A stretch of DNA of 51,910 bases. Origin: Frankiales bacterium. GTDB taxonomy: Bacteria > Actinomycetota > Actinomycetes > Mycobacteriales > SCTD01. The stretch is taken from NCBI GenBank assembly GCA_025465465.1, contig JAODND010000012.1:1-51910 (forward strand), read 5' to 3'. Positions 42,462-51,910 of this stretch are shown piece by piece. Below the pieces are notes generated by a model, which saw only the letters and a list, made by a program, of their open reading frames with translations, had not been told where the DNA came from and did no database searches. Position 1 is the first letter of the stretch. Every line of letters begins with the position of its first letter. The position numbers and the translations under genes are program-made.

Positions 42462-43534
42462 GCGAGGGCGGCCTGCACCGGCGCGGCCTTGGCGTGCGCC
42501 TCCCGGACCTCGCTGGCCGGATCGCTTCCCCACGTGATGCCGCCCCCGGCCCACAGGTGCACCTCGCCGTCGGCAGCGGCGATCGTCCTGATGCTCAGGC
42601 CGAGGTCGAGGCCGCCGGGCCACACGAAGCCCAACGCGCCCATGCTCGGCCCCCGTCCCACCGGCTCGAGATCGGCAAGCAGCCGACAGGCCGCATGCTT
42701 CGGTGCGCCCGTCACCGAGCCGCCAGGGACCAGCGCGCCGAGCACGTCGAGGACGGTCACACCGTCCGCCAGCTCTCCGGCGACCGTCGAGAACGCGTGC
42801 CAGAGCCCGGCCCACGCGCTGAGCCGGTAGAGCTCCTCGACGACGACGGAGCCGGCCCGCGTCACCCGGGCCAGGTCGTTGCGCTCGAGGTCGACGATCA
42901 TGACGTGCTCGGCACGGTCCTTCTCGCTGCCCAGCAACACGGTCCGGTCGAGGTCGGTGCCCTTGATCGGCTCGGTCGTGACGCGGGTGCCGTCGACACG
43001 CACCAGCTGTTCGGGCGATGCACTCGCCACCGTCCAGCCGTCGCCGGCGAGCCACCCTCCGTACTGGTACGGCCGGCTGGCCACCGCCGCGGCCAGCGCT
43101 GCTGGATCCCCCGTGAACGGCGCGGAGCGGTGGCCGACGACATTGGCCTGGTAGACGTCACCCCGGGCGATCGCCTGACGGACCACCTCGACCGCGGTCG
43201 CGTGCTCCGCGTCGGTCCAGGTGCAGGTCCAGTCCCCCACCGATGCCGCTCGCGGAGCCGCGGTCGGTGACGCTCCGCGACGGTAGGCGACAGCGACCAC
43301 CTCGGGCACGGCCGCGGGACTCGGCCTGCCCGCCGGCACTCCCCCGAGTCGTGCGCAACCGACCGCCCCCAACAACACGGCGACGCCGATCTCGCCACGT
43401 TGCGAGGCGGGCTCACCCGCCAGCCCGTGCGCCGACAGGAAGCCCTCGAGCAACGTGACATCATCGGTCTCGAGTCGGTCGACCTCGAGCAGGCCGGTGC
43501 GCCACGCCACCGGACGCCCAGGGGGCCCGTCCAC
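42437..43534 (-). CDS. pabB: Aminodeoxychorismate synthase component I
   Basis: Chorismate-utilising enzyme of folate synthesis, converting chorismate and ammonia to 4-amino-4-deoxychorismate. The C-terminal chorismate-binding fold shows ARGDVYQANVVGHRSAPF, the diagnostic PIKGT motif, EKDRAEHVMIVDLERNDL, and VTGAPKHAA. At 365 aa it is shorter than most PabB because the N-terminal domain is reduced, as in several actinobacterial copies. No partner pabA or pabC is in the window. GTG 43534 is the probable start. The PIKGT motif supports PabB over anthranilate or isochorismate synthase. Confidence 0.88.
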   Translation of the reverse strand: MDGPPGRPVAWRTGLLEVDRLETDDVTLLEGFLSAHGLAGEPASQRGEIGVAVLLGAVGCARLGGVPAGRPSPAAVPEVVAVAYRRGASPTAAPRAASVGDWTCTWTDAEHATAVEVVRQAIARGDVYQANVVGHRSAPFTGDPAALAAAVASRPYQYGGWLAGDGWTVASASPEQLVRVDGTRVTTEPIKGTDLDRTVLLGSEKDRAEHVMIVDLERNDLARVTRAGSVVVEELYRLSAWAGLWHAFSTVAGELADGVTVLDVLGALVPGGSVTGAPKHAACRLLADLEPVGRGPSMGALGFVWPGGLDLGLSIRTIAAADGEVHLWAGGGITWGSDPASEVREAHAKAAPVQAALAQVRPSSS

Positions 43535-43678
43535 AGCGCGTTACCCGAACCGGCTGACGGTCGTTGCCTTCAGTGAGACGCTCAAGGAGCCGACACTGTG
43601 GACAGGCACGAACGACGCAGCCGACGCAGCACAGCACAACCGACCCAGCCAGCACCGAGCCGAAGAAGACGCAGCACG

Positions 43679-43872
43679 ATGAAGTGCACGCACCTCCCCC
43701 ACTGCCCACCCGCCGATGCCGCCGATCACGATGCGGCCCGGGTGGTCAGCCCGCATCCCGAGCAGGGCTGGAACCTGCTCTGCAACGGTGTCGTCGTGTT
43801 CGACGACACCGGTGAGCTGCTCCCCGACCGCCGGGTCGTCGCTCCGCACCGCCCCCACTGCAAGCGCGTCGC

Positions 43873-43876
<4 letters not shown>
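43679..43876 (+). CDS. DUF5999 family protein, 65 aa
   Basis: A very small conserved actinobacterial protein: [10 protein letters not shown] at the N-terminus, then [33 protein letters not shown], and APHRP near the end. The Cys/His residues near the start and the late Cys suggest metal binding. Function unknown. The 5' extension open to 43598 is not conserved in character, so ATG 43679 is chosen. Its stop is interlocked with the gcvP stop (CTAG). Confidence 0.85.
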
Positions 43877-46701
<2,825 letters not shown>

Positions 46702-46744
46702 CTGGCCGGGCCTTTCGGAGGGCATGCTGACGCGGACCCTCCCC

Positions 46745-46956
46745 CTCTGTCATGGTGCCTGAGAGCTTCGCCCCCGCGCTGCCACTGCCATGACAGGTGC
46801 GTGAGCTTTCACCGTCGGCGTCCAGCCCTGCTGCCACAGGCCTGAAGCTTTCCAGAGGTGCCTACCCCGTGCGGTCCGGTGGCCTGAGAGGTTGTCGGGG
46901 AGAGGATGCTCCTTCGGCGCCCGGCGCTGGCTTGCGCTGGGACTCTCCCGCGTGGG
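46745..46956 (-). promoter_or_regulatory. Tandem glycine riboswitch upstream of gcvP
   Basis: On the minus strand two glycine aptamers lie head to tail. Aptamer I has GCGGGAGAGT near 46952, GGCGCCGAAGGAGC (46908-46921) and CTCTCAGGC (46882-46890). Aptamer II has CTCTGGAAAGC, GACGCCGACGGTGAAAGC and CTCTCAGGC (46757-46765), then GACAGAGGGGGAGG. These are the conserved cores and the final helix of the class. After aptamer II, GGAGGG can pair with CCCTCC about 15 nt on, a likely expression platform before gcvP. Glycine binding normally turns such genes on. Confidence 0.92.
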
Positions 46957-47027
46957 GTGGTCGGCACCGAGAAAACTACCAGCGCGGCGTCGCCAGGGCA
47001 CCCTTCGACACGGGTGACTCGACTGGG

Positions 47028-47654
47028 TCAGGCGCTGGTGCGCCGCTTGCGCCGGCTGGCGAGCTCGTCGCCCGGGTGTGCCTCCGACCCAGCGGAGCCT
47101 GCGCCGGCCTGACCGCCGGCCTGCTGGTCGCGGTGCGCCCGCTCCCCCGGGAGCGAGGCGAGGGTGCCCTCGACGTCACGGACCTGGCGCCCGACGGCGA
47201 TGGCGAACACCGCCTGACCACCCTGCAGCAGGTCGACCATCTCGTCGGTGCTGGTGCACTCGTAGACGGTGGTGCCGTCGCTGATCAGGGTCACGTTGGC
47301 GAGGTCGTCGGCACCGCGGTGGCCCAGCGTGCCGATGGCGGTGCGGATGTTGGGCAGCGAGACCCCGGCGTCGAGCAGCTTCTTGACGACCTTGAGCACC
47401 AGGATGTCCCGGAAGGCGTAGAGCCGCTGGGTCCCTGAGCCGGAGGCCTCGCGCACACTCGGCTCGACCAGCCCCGTGCGGGCCCAGTAGTCGAGCTGGC
47501 GATAGGTGATGCCGGCGGCACTGCAGGCCGTGGGGCCGCGGTAGCCGATGTCCTCGACGTGTCCGCCGGGGCGCTCCTCCGCGGGGAGGTCGTCGAACAG
47601 CGTGCCCTGCAGCGTGACGGGGCTCGTGGGAGCGTCGGGCTCGTGCGCGTCCAC
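47028..47654 (-). CDS. MerR-family transcriptional regulator (Rv1830-like)
   Basis: A 208-aa regulator. A MerR winged helix spans about 40-110, with ACSAAGITYRQLDYWARTGLVEPS and the recognition wing GSGTQRLYAFRDILVL. The C-terminal part has a small ligand-type domain (ISDGTTVYECTSTDEMVDLL) and a charged tail rich in Gln and Gly. It is the counterpart of M. tuberculosis Rv1830 by place: between gcvP and the DUF151 gene. The regulated genes and ligand are unknown. GTG 47654 is preceded by a leader of about 86 nt from the promoter at 47747-47775. Confidence 0.9.
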   Translation of the reverse strand: MDAHEPDAPTSPVTLQGTLFDDLPAEERPGGHVEDIGYRGPTACSAAGITYRQLDYWARTGLVEPSVREASGSGTQRLYAFRDILVLKVVKKLLDAGVSLPNIRTAIGTLGHRGADDLANVTLISDGTTVYECTSTDEMVDLLQGGQAVFAIAVGRQVRDVEGTLASLPGERAHRDQQAGGQAGAGSAGSEAHPGDELASRRKRRTSA

Positions 47655-47746
47655 GTGGTGCCTCGCTTCTCCGTCGTCGTGCTCGTCGTGATCGTTGTGC
47701 CGGACTCGTGCCGGCCCGTTTCTCAGGTGCCTGGTCAGTGGGAGGG

Positions 47747-47775
47747 ACGGTAGAAACCCTCGACCACAGGGTCAA
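47747..47775 (-). promoter_or_regulatory. SigA-type promoter for the MerR gene (TTGACC-N17-TACCGT)
   Basis: On the minus strand TTGACC (47770-47775), 17 bases, TACCGT (47747-47752). One of the best full promoters in the window. Confidence 0.6.
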
Positions 47776-47799
47776 CCATCCGCGCGGCGCGTCTCAACT

Positions 47800-47816
47800 C
47801 TCGACCTCTTGTCGAG
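47800..47816 (-). terminator. Possible terminator hairpin after the DUF151 gene
   Basis: CTCGAC-AAGAG-GTCGAG (minus strand) is a perfect 6-bp stem nine bases after the stop of the bifunctional nuclease gene. No T-run follows. It could equally be an operator near the MerR promoter. Confidence 0.35.
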
Positions 47817-47825
47817 GATGAGGCA

Positions 47826-48320
47826 TCAGCCGTCCTTCTCGAAGTCCTCCGGCGAGATGGTGTCGAGAAACTCGCGGAACTTCTCGACCTCGTCCTCCTG
47901 CTCATCGGGGATGGCGATGCCCGCCTCGGCGAGCACGGCCTCCTCACCGCGGATCACGGCACCGGTGCGCATCGCCAGCGCGATCGCGTCACTCGGACGG
48001 GCACTGACCGTGACTCCGCCGTCAAAGGCGAGCTCGGCGTAGAAGACCCCGTCCCTGAGGTCGCTGATGGTGACCGACTGCAGCGGCCGGTCGAGCGCCT
48101 CGAGCAGGTCCTTGAGCAGGTCGTGGGTCATCGGGCGCTGGGTCACGACGCCCTGCTGCGCGAACGCGATGGCGGTCGCCTCGACGGCACCGATCCAGAT
48201 CGGCAGGTACCGGTCGCCGCCGGCTTCCTTGAGGAGCACGATCGGCTGCTGACTGGGGAGCTCGACGCGCACCCCCACCACGGTCAGCTCGGTGGCGGCC
48301 GTGCCGTCGGGCTCGTTCAT
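47826..48320 (-). CDS. Bifunctional nuclease family protein (DUF151)
   Basis: A 164-aa protein of the DUF151/BFN family (M. tuberculosis Rv1829). The core LPIWIGAVEATAIAFAQQG and TVSARPSDAIALAMRTG are diagnostic. Members have been reported to show DNase and RNase activity; the cellular role in bacteria is unclear. The last 25 residues are acidic. ATG 48320 has TAGGGT six bases upstream, so its message is probably leaderless, independent of the ftsR-garA transcript. Confidence 0.93.
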   Translation of the reverse strand: MNEPDGTAATELTVVGVRVELPSQQPIVLLKEAGGDRYLPIWIGAVEATAIAFAQQGVVTQRPMTHDLLKDLLEALDRPLQSVTISDLRDGVFYAELAFDGGVTVSARPSDAIALAMRTGAVIRGEEAVLAEAGIAIPDEQEDEVEKFREFLDTISPEDFEKDG

Positions 48321-48326
48321 GCCCTG

Positions 48327-48355
48327 ACCCTACCCCCGGCGTGGGTGAACGTCAG
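48327..48355 (-). promoter_or_regulatory. Promoter for the DUF151 gene (CTGACG-N17-TAGGGT)
   Basis: On the minus strand CTGACG (48350-48355), 17 bases, TAGGGT (48327-48332), six bases before ATG 48320: both boxes at ideal spacing and a leaderless start. Confidence 0.55.
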
Positions 48356-48399
48356 GGGTGTGGTTCGAGCAGCGGCCCTCGACGCCGGCTCTTTTGCGA

Positions 48400-49152
48400 C
48401 TACCTGCGCAGACCGGGCGCGAGGCCGGCCTTGACGAGCGTTGCGTGCAGCTTGACCGACAGCGACGCGAGCTCGCGGGCGACCTCATCCGCGCGGGCCC
48501 GTGCCTCCGGGTTGCGCTGCCGGACCAGCGGCGTCACCACCTGCTCGACCAGGCCGATCTCGCGTTCCGCCGCGGACTTGAACGGCCGCAGGTGCCGGGG
48601 CTCGATGCCGAACCGGGCCATCTCGGCGACGGTCTTGGCGACGACCAGCGCATCACCGTCGTAGTGGCTGCTGCCGGACCGCGGGCTCACCAGCCCGAAC
48701 TGTTCGAGCTGCACGAGCTGCTCTGCCTCGAGCCCGGCCGCGTCGAGCAGCTCACGCCGTGAGAGTCGGACCTCACTGGCGTCGGGGCGGAAGGAGTCGG
48801 GACCAGGCATGCCCTCGGCCGCCACCAGCGCGCGCGGCACCTTGGGACCGCTGCCACCCGTGGCCGGCGGCTCCAGGCCGCGGTCGATCGCGTCGAGATG
48901 CTCCTTGATCACGCGCAGCGGCAGGTAGTGGTCGCGCTGCGCGGAGAGCACGTAGCGGAGCCGGCTGACGTCCTCGCGGGAGAACTTGCGGTAGCCCGAG
49001 GAGGTGCGCTCGGGCTTGATGAGCCCCTCATCCTCCAGGAAGCGGATCTTGGAGATCGTGACGTCCGGGTATTCGGGTCGCAGCTGCCCGAGGACCTCGC
49101 CGATGCTCATGAACGCCCGCGACGGCACGCCGGCGGTGTTCGGTACGGCCAC
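48400..49152 (-). CDS. ftsR: MerR-family regulator FtsR (Rv1828-like)
   Basis: A 250-aa MerR-type regulator. The N-terminal winged helix MSIGEVLGQLRPEYPDVTISKIRFLEDEGLIKPERTSSGYR is cut short here: key parts are SKIRFLEDEGLI and SGYRKFSREDVSRLRYV. The C-terminal half (about 125-250) is a second DNA-binding-like domain, with SRRELLDAAGLE and the helix ELASLSVKLHATLV. The corynebacterial relative activates ftsZ; the mycobacterial one is Rv1828. GTG 49152 is one base after the garA stop, so the two are co-expressed. Confidence 0.92.
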   Translation of the reverse strand: MAVPNTAGVPSRAFMSIGEVLGQLRPEYPDVTISKIRFLEDEGLIKPERTSSGYRKFSREDVSRLRYVLSAQRDHYLPLRVIKEHLDAIDRGLEPPATGGSGPKVPRALVAAEGMPGPDSFRPDASEVRLSRRELLDAAGLEAEQLVQLEQFGLVSPRSGSSHYDGDALVVAKTVAEMARFGIEPRHLRPFKSAAEREIGLVEQVVTPLVRQRNPEARARADEVARELASLSVKLHATLVKAGLAPGLRR

Positions 49153-49153
49153 G

Positions 49154-49684
49154 TCAGCTCCCGTCTTCGCTGGCCCGCGACCCGGTGAGGAACACCAGGC
49201 GGTACTTCCCGATCTGCACCTCGTCGCCCCCGGCGAGGGCGGCAGTCTCGAGCCGCTCCCGGTTGAGGTAGGTGCCGTTCAAGCTGCCGACGTCGCGAAC
49301 CACGAACCCGCCACCCTCGCGGACGAACTCGGCGTGCCGACGCGAGACGGTCACGTCATCGAGGAAGATGTCGCTGTCGGGGTGCCGGCCCGCGGTCGTC
49401 ACGTCGGCGTCGAGCAGGAAACGGGAACCGGCGTTGGGGCCGCGCTTCACGACGAGCAGGGCCGACCCCGGCGGCAGCGCCTCAGCCACACCGGACTCGT
49501 GCTCGTCGGCAGTCTCGACCTCGGCTGCGGCCGAGCCCTCCAGCGCGCCTTCGAGCCCGGACAGCGAGATGGTCGACGTGTTCTCCACGCCCTCCCCGGG
49601 TCCGGGGCGACCCGTCGGGGCCCCGCAGCGCGCGCAGAAGCGGCTGTCATCGGGGTTCTGCTGGCCGCACTGGGTGCAGAACAC
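49154..49684 (-). CDS. garA: FHA-domain protein GarA
   Basis: Regulator of glutamate and 2-oxoglutarate metabolism in mycobacteria and corynebacteria (OdhI), inhibiting 2-oxoglutarate dehydrogenase when unphosphorylated. The FHA domain (about 75-165) has GRHPDSDIFLDDVTVSRRHAEF and VGSLNGTYLNRER. N-terminal to it is a phospho-switch-like Ser/Thr stretch (ENTSTISLSG) in place of the ETTS motif of GarA. An extra zinc ribbon, CTQCGQQNPDDSRFCARCG, opens the protein. At 176 aa it is longer than M. tuberculosis GarA because of this ribbon. It follows gcvH, as in mycobacteria. Confidence 0.9.
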   Translation of the reverse strand: MFCTQCGQQNPDDSRFCARCGAPTGRPGPGEGVENTSTISLSGLEGALEGSAAAEVETADEHESGVAEALPPGSALLVVKRGPNAGSRFLLDADVTTAGRHPDSDIFLDDVTVSRRHAEFVREGGGFVVRDVGSLNGTYLNRERLETAALAGGDEVQIGKYRLVFLTGSRASEDGS

Positions 49685-49814
49685 GGTCGGGCCGCCTCCT
49701 CGAGCTTGCGGGCGCAGGGCAGAACCGCCCGGATGGGTGTCCCCTGCTGGTTGCCCCCGGTCGTGCTCCCGAACCGCCGAAGCGGTCGGCCGAGCGCAGG
49801 CGGGCGCACTCGCG

Positions 49815-49851
49815 AACCTAGTCGCGGCAAGCCCCTGGGGTCAACCCAGGG
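49815..49851 (-). promoter_or_regulatory. garA promoter (TTGACC-N18-TAGGTT) overlapped by an inverted repeat
   Basis: On the minus strand TTGACC (49839-49844), 18 bases, TAGGTT (49815-49820); start near 49808, leaving a leader of about 120 nt. CCCTGGG (49833-49839) and CCCAGGG (49845-49851) flank the -35 as a perfect 7-bp inverted repeat, a likely operator. Confidence 0.6.
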
Positions 49852-49917
49852 TCGACGGTGAGGTTGGGCTCAAGTCTTGGGTCGAGGTCGAGACGTTGTG
49901 AGGCTGTTGTGAGCCTT

Positions 49918-50310
49918 TCAGTGCCCGGTCAGCGCCTCGTACGCCGCGGCGTCGAGCAGTGCGGGACCCGTGAGCGCGGCTGCCACGCCACCCTCCGGCG
50001 CGATCTCGACCATCCAGCCCTCGCCGTACGGGTCGCTGTTGACGAGCTCAGGGTTCGCGTCGAGCGCCTCGTTGCGCGCGGTGACCGTCCCGGCCAGCGG
50101 TGCGTAGATGTCGGAGACGCTCTTGGTCGACTCGACCTCCCCGAGGCTCTCGCCGGCGTTCACCTCCGCACCCACTGCCGGCAGGGTCACGAAGACGATG
50201 TCCCCGAGGGCCTCCTGGGCGTACGCGGTGATCCCGATGCGAAGGTGATCTCCGACCGCCTTCACCCACTCGTGCTCGGCGGTGTACTTCTGGTCGGCGG
50301 GATTCAACAC
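49918..50310 (-). CDS. gcvH: Glycine cleavage system H protein
   Basis: Lipoyl carrier of the glycine cleavage system, shuttling the aminomethyl intermediate between the P, T and L proteins. It is 130 aa with the biotinyl/lipoyl hammerhead fold. Lipoyl attachment is at Lys63 in GEVESTKSVSDIYAP, and the N-terminal KYTAEHEWVK and late DPYGEGWMVEI segments are conserved. GTG 50310 is the called start; TTG 50307 directly after it is possible. It is transcribed toward garA, and its partner gcvP is further downstream behind a riboswitch. Confidence 0.95.
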   Translation of the reverse strand: MLNPADQKYTAEHEWVKAVGDHLRIGITAYAQEALGDIVFVTLPAVGAEVNAGESLGEVESTKSVSDIYAPLAGTVTARNEALDANPELVNSDPYGEGWMVEIAPEGGVAAALTGPALLDAAAYEALTGH

Positions 50311-50346
50311 AGCCTCTTCCGGTCGGGAGCGAGGAGCCGGTGCGGC

Positions 50347-51078
50347 TCAGTCGGGGCGAGCGTAACGAGGCGTCGAGATCGCCCGCAAGGCGCCCACCCT
50401 GAGGCGCTCGCCACGCGTCACCTCGGTGGCGCCGCCCTGCTGACGCACCGCGTCCTCGACGCCACCGGGGATCGCCATCGCACCCGCCAGCGTCCCCGGG
50501 TCCCCCAGCGCGATGAACCGGAACGGGGCGACCAGGTGCGTCTTGTCCGCGGCGATGCCGGTCGAGCGGTCCTCCAGCGCGGTCTGCGCCACCACGCGGA
50601 CGGCCACGACCCCGCCAGCGTCGCCGGTGCCCTCGAGCTGGACGGCCTCGGCGCCGGCGTTCCGGAGCTCCTCGAGGACGTCGAGCAGGACAGACGCGCT
50701 CACCTGGTCCTGGGGGTCGGTGATGCGCACCAGGACCCCGGGGCCGGTGGCGGCGACCGTGCCCGCCAGGATGCCGAGCTGCTGGGTGCGGCGGCGCGCC
50801 TCGGCCAGCGCGGCCTCGGTCGCACCCGTGCCGGTCGTGAGCTTCTCCTTGGTCGACGTGAGGGTCGAGACCTCCTGGCGCAGCCGGTCGCTGCGGTTGG
50901 AGAGCTCGTCCAGGATCTGCACGAGGTCCTCCTGGCGGGCGTTGGCCAGCACGCCCACCTTCTGCGTGGAGCGCACCTGGACCACGAGCGCGAAGCCCAG
51001 CAGCCCCAACAGCACCGCGACGAGCACGTCGGCGGGCCGCGCCCGGGGGCGGAGCAGGGCACGCAGGCGGGTCATCAT
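50347..51078 (-). CDS. DUF881 family membrane protein (Rv1825-like)
   Basis: A 243-aa protein with one N-terminal membrane helix (about 17-35), a coiled-coil segment (about 45-105, QEDLVQILDELSNRSDRL) and a DUF881 domain. That domain carries AATGPGVLVRITDP and LLDVLEELRNAGAEAVQLEG, the family marks. It probably acts at the cell envelope or divisome; role unproven. The ATG overlaps the sbp stop by one base (TGATG). It is the third gene of the DUF881-sbp-DUF881 set found in many actinobacteria. Confidence 0.9.
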   Translation of the reverse strand: MMTRLRALLRPRARPADVLVAVLLGLLGFALVVQVRSTQKVGVLANARQEDLVQILDELSNRSDRLRQEVSTLTSTKEKLTTGTGATEAALAEARRRTQQLGILAGTVAATGPGVLVRITDPQDQVSASVLLDVLEELRNAGAEAVQLEGTGDAGGVVAVRVVAQTALEDRSTGIAADKTHLVAPFRFIALGDPGTLAGAMAIPGGVEDAVRQQGGATEVTRGERLRVGALRAISTPRYARPD

Positions 51079-51410
51079 CAGGCCCGGAAGACGCGCCGGC
51101 GGATGGCGGCGGCATTGGTGAAGATCCGGATGCCGAGCACCACCACCACTCCCGTGGACAGCTGGCCACCCACGCCGAGCTGGTCGCCGAGGAAGACCAC
51201 GAGCCCGGCCACGAGGACGTTGCTCACGAAGGAGACGACGAACACCTTGTCGTCGAAGATCCCCTCGAGCTGGGCCCGGACCGCGCCGAACACCGCGTCG
51301 AGGGCGGCGACGACCGCGATGGGGAGGTACGGCTGCAGCCCGGCCGGGACGGTCGGCTCGAACACCAGGCCGAGCACGACACCGAGGACGAGGGCGAGGG
51401 CCGGGATCAC
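51078..51410 (-). CDS. sbp: Small basic membrane protein (DUF1290/Sbp)
   Basis: A 110-aa membrane protein with three to four hydrophobic segments: about 3-25, 33-55, and two later helices. PTVPAGLQPYLPIAVVAALDAVFGAVRA and FVVSFVSNVLVAGLVVFLGDQLG are the conserved marks (only parts listed here: YLPIAVVAALDAVFGA and SNVLVAGLVVFLGDQLG). The C-terminus is Arg-rich. GTG 51410 overlaps the stop of the upstream DUF881 gene (GTGA). The Bacillus relative (Sbp) sits near ftsA; no function is established. Confidence 0.92.
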   Translation of the reverse strand: MIPALALVLGVVLGLVFEPTVPAGLQPYLPIAVVAALDAVFGAVRAQLEGIFDDKVFVVSFVSNVLVAGLVVFLGDQLGVGGQLSTGVVVVLGIRIFTNAAAIRRRVFRA

Positions 51411-51910
51411 GAGGGGCTCCGTGAGGAAGGGGCAGACGAGACGGCGGAGGGGGGCGCCGCGGACGCCGGGCTCACTGGCGTGGCGGCCCGCAGGTCGGGG
51501 GTGCTGGCGGCGGGCAGGCGCAGCTCGTCGGCGCGGCGCACCTCGAACACGATCCCGTAGAGCGAGGTGAACGTCGTCAGGCGCCGGCCGGTCGGCCCGT
51601 CGACGAACTCGAGCTCCAGTGCGGTGGGGTCCCCGACCGCGCGCACGACGTACGGCGGCGAGATGGGCCGCAGGTCCACCAGGATGCTCTCCCCCGCGCT
51701 GCGCACGGCGGTGACGACGCTCAGCCGCTGCCCGTTGATCGACACCGCCTCGGCGCCGGCCGCCCACAGCCCGTTGGCGACGTCCTGCAGGTCGCGGTCC
51801 TGCACCCGCCCCTCGGGGACGGTCCCGCCACGCAGCGGGTCGGCGGCGGCGCCGTCCCCTGTGGGGGCGTCGTCGAGGCGCACCTCGATGCCGGGACCGG
51901 TCACGGCGGT
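51407..51910 (-). CDS. DUF881 family protein, N-terminus outside window (Rv1823-like)
   Basis: The C-terminal 167 or so codons of a second DUF881 protein; the start lies beyond the right edge. GPGIEVRLDDAP and LQDVANGLWAAGAEAVSINGQRL match the family, as does RAVGDPTALELEFVDG. The C-terminal 35 residues are a Ser/Ala/Pro-rich tail. The usual N-terminal membrane helix is not visible. The stop overlaps the sbp start. By order it corresponds to Rv1823, next to a phosphatidylglycerophosphate-synthase-like gene in mycobacteria. Confidence 0.88.
   Translation of the reverse strand, partial: TAVTGPGIEVRLDDAPTGDGAAADPLRGGTVPEGRVQDRDLQDVANGLWAAGAEAVSINGQRLSVVTAVRSAGESILVDLRPISPPYVVRAVGDPTALELEFVDGPTGRRLTTFTSLYGIVFEVRRADELRLPAASTPDLRAATPVSPASAAPPSAVSSAPSSRSPS

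Overview
The window is very GC-rich, almost wholly coding DNA from an actinobacterium. It carries a complete Pup-proteasome system (arc, dop, pup, prcB, prcA, pafA), pafBC, tatAC, rbpA, ppm1 with lnt, and a gcvH-garA-ftsR block ordered like M. tuberculosis Rv1823-Rv1832. These place it in the Actinomycetes; I cannot resolve the order or genus. There are no rRNA or tRNA genes, CRISPR arrays, transposases or phage genes. All calls come from reading the sequence and translations; nothing was searched or folded computationally.

Region 1 (1-16350), protein turnover: a fragment of a RecB-like exonuclease gene, a small hypothetical, a site-2 protease, trmI, the proteasome ATPase arc, a PAP2 membrane enzyme, dop, a divergent coiled-coil gene, pup, an HNH/endonuclease VII gene wedged between pup and prcB, prcB-prcA, an FKBP lipoprotein, an LPXTG surface protein, pafA, a cytosolic FKBP, and pafB-pafC. 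Region 2 (16400-24450): a zinc-ribbon protein, a small membrane protein, tatA-tatC, the helicase helY, and an opposing operon of an XRE regulator, a 5'-3' exonuclease and glpD. A perfect 28-bp inverted repeat lies next to that operon.

Region 3 (24451-35315), catabolism: acyl-CoA dehydrogenase, Lrp regulator, PPOX protein, MFS transporter, class III CoA-transferase, ThDP-dependent enzyme, and the lysine-degrading pair lat-amaB, followed by an amidohydrolase. Together they could form a lysine-to-glutaryl-CoA route. Region 4 (35316-43876): a probable structured non-coding RNA with its own promoter and terminator, lnt-ppm1-fxsA, rbpA behind a textbook SigR promoter, an NlpC/P60 protein with a dead second domain, several small conserved genes, a HAD phosphatase, pabB and a DUF5999 protein. 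Region 5 (43873-51910): gcvP under a tandem glycine riboswitch, a MerR regulator, a bifunctional nuclease, ftsR, garA, gcvH, and a DUF881-sbp-DUF881 set that runs off the end.

Two features recur across the window. Many genes have a TANNNT -10 hexamer 6-8 nt before the start codon, implying leaderless transcripts; in five cases the TAG of that hexamer is also the stop codon of the upstream gene. Most convergent pairs have interlocked stop codons with no room for a terminator.
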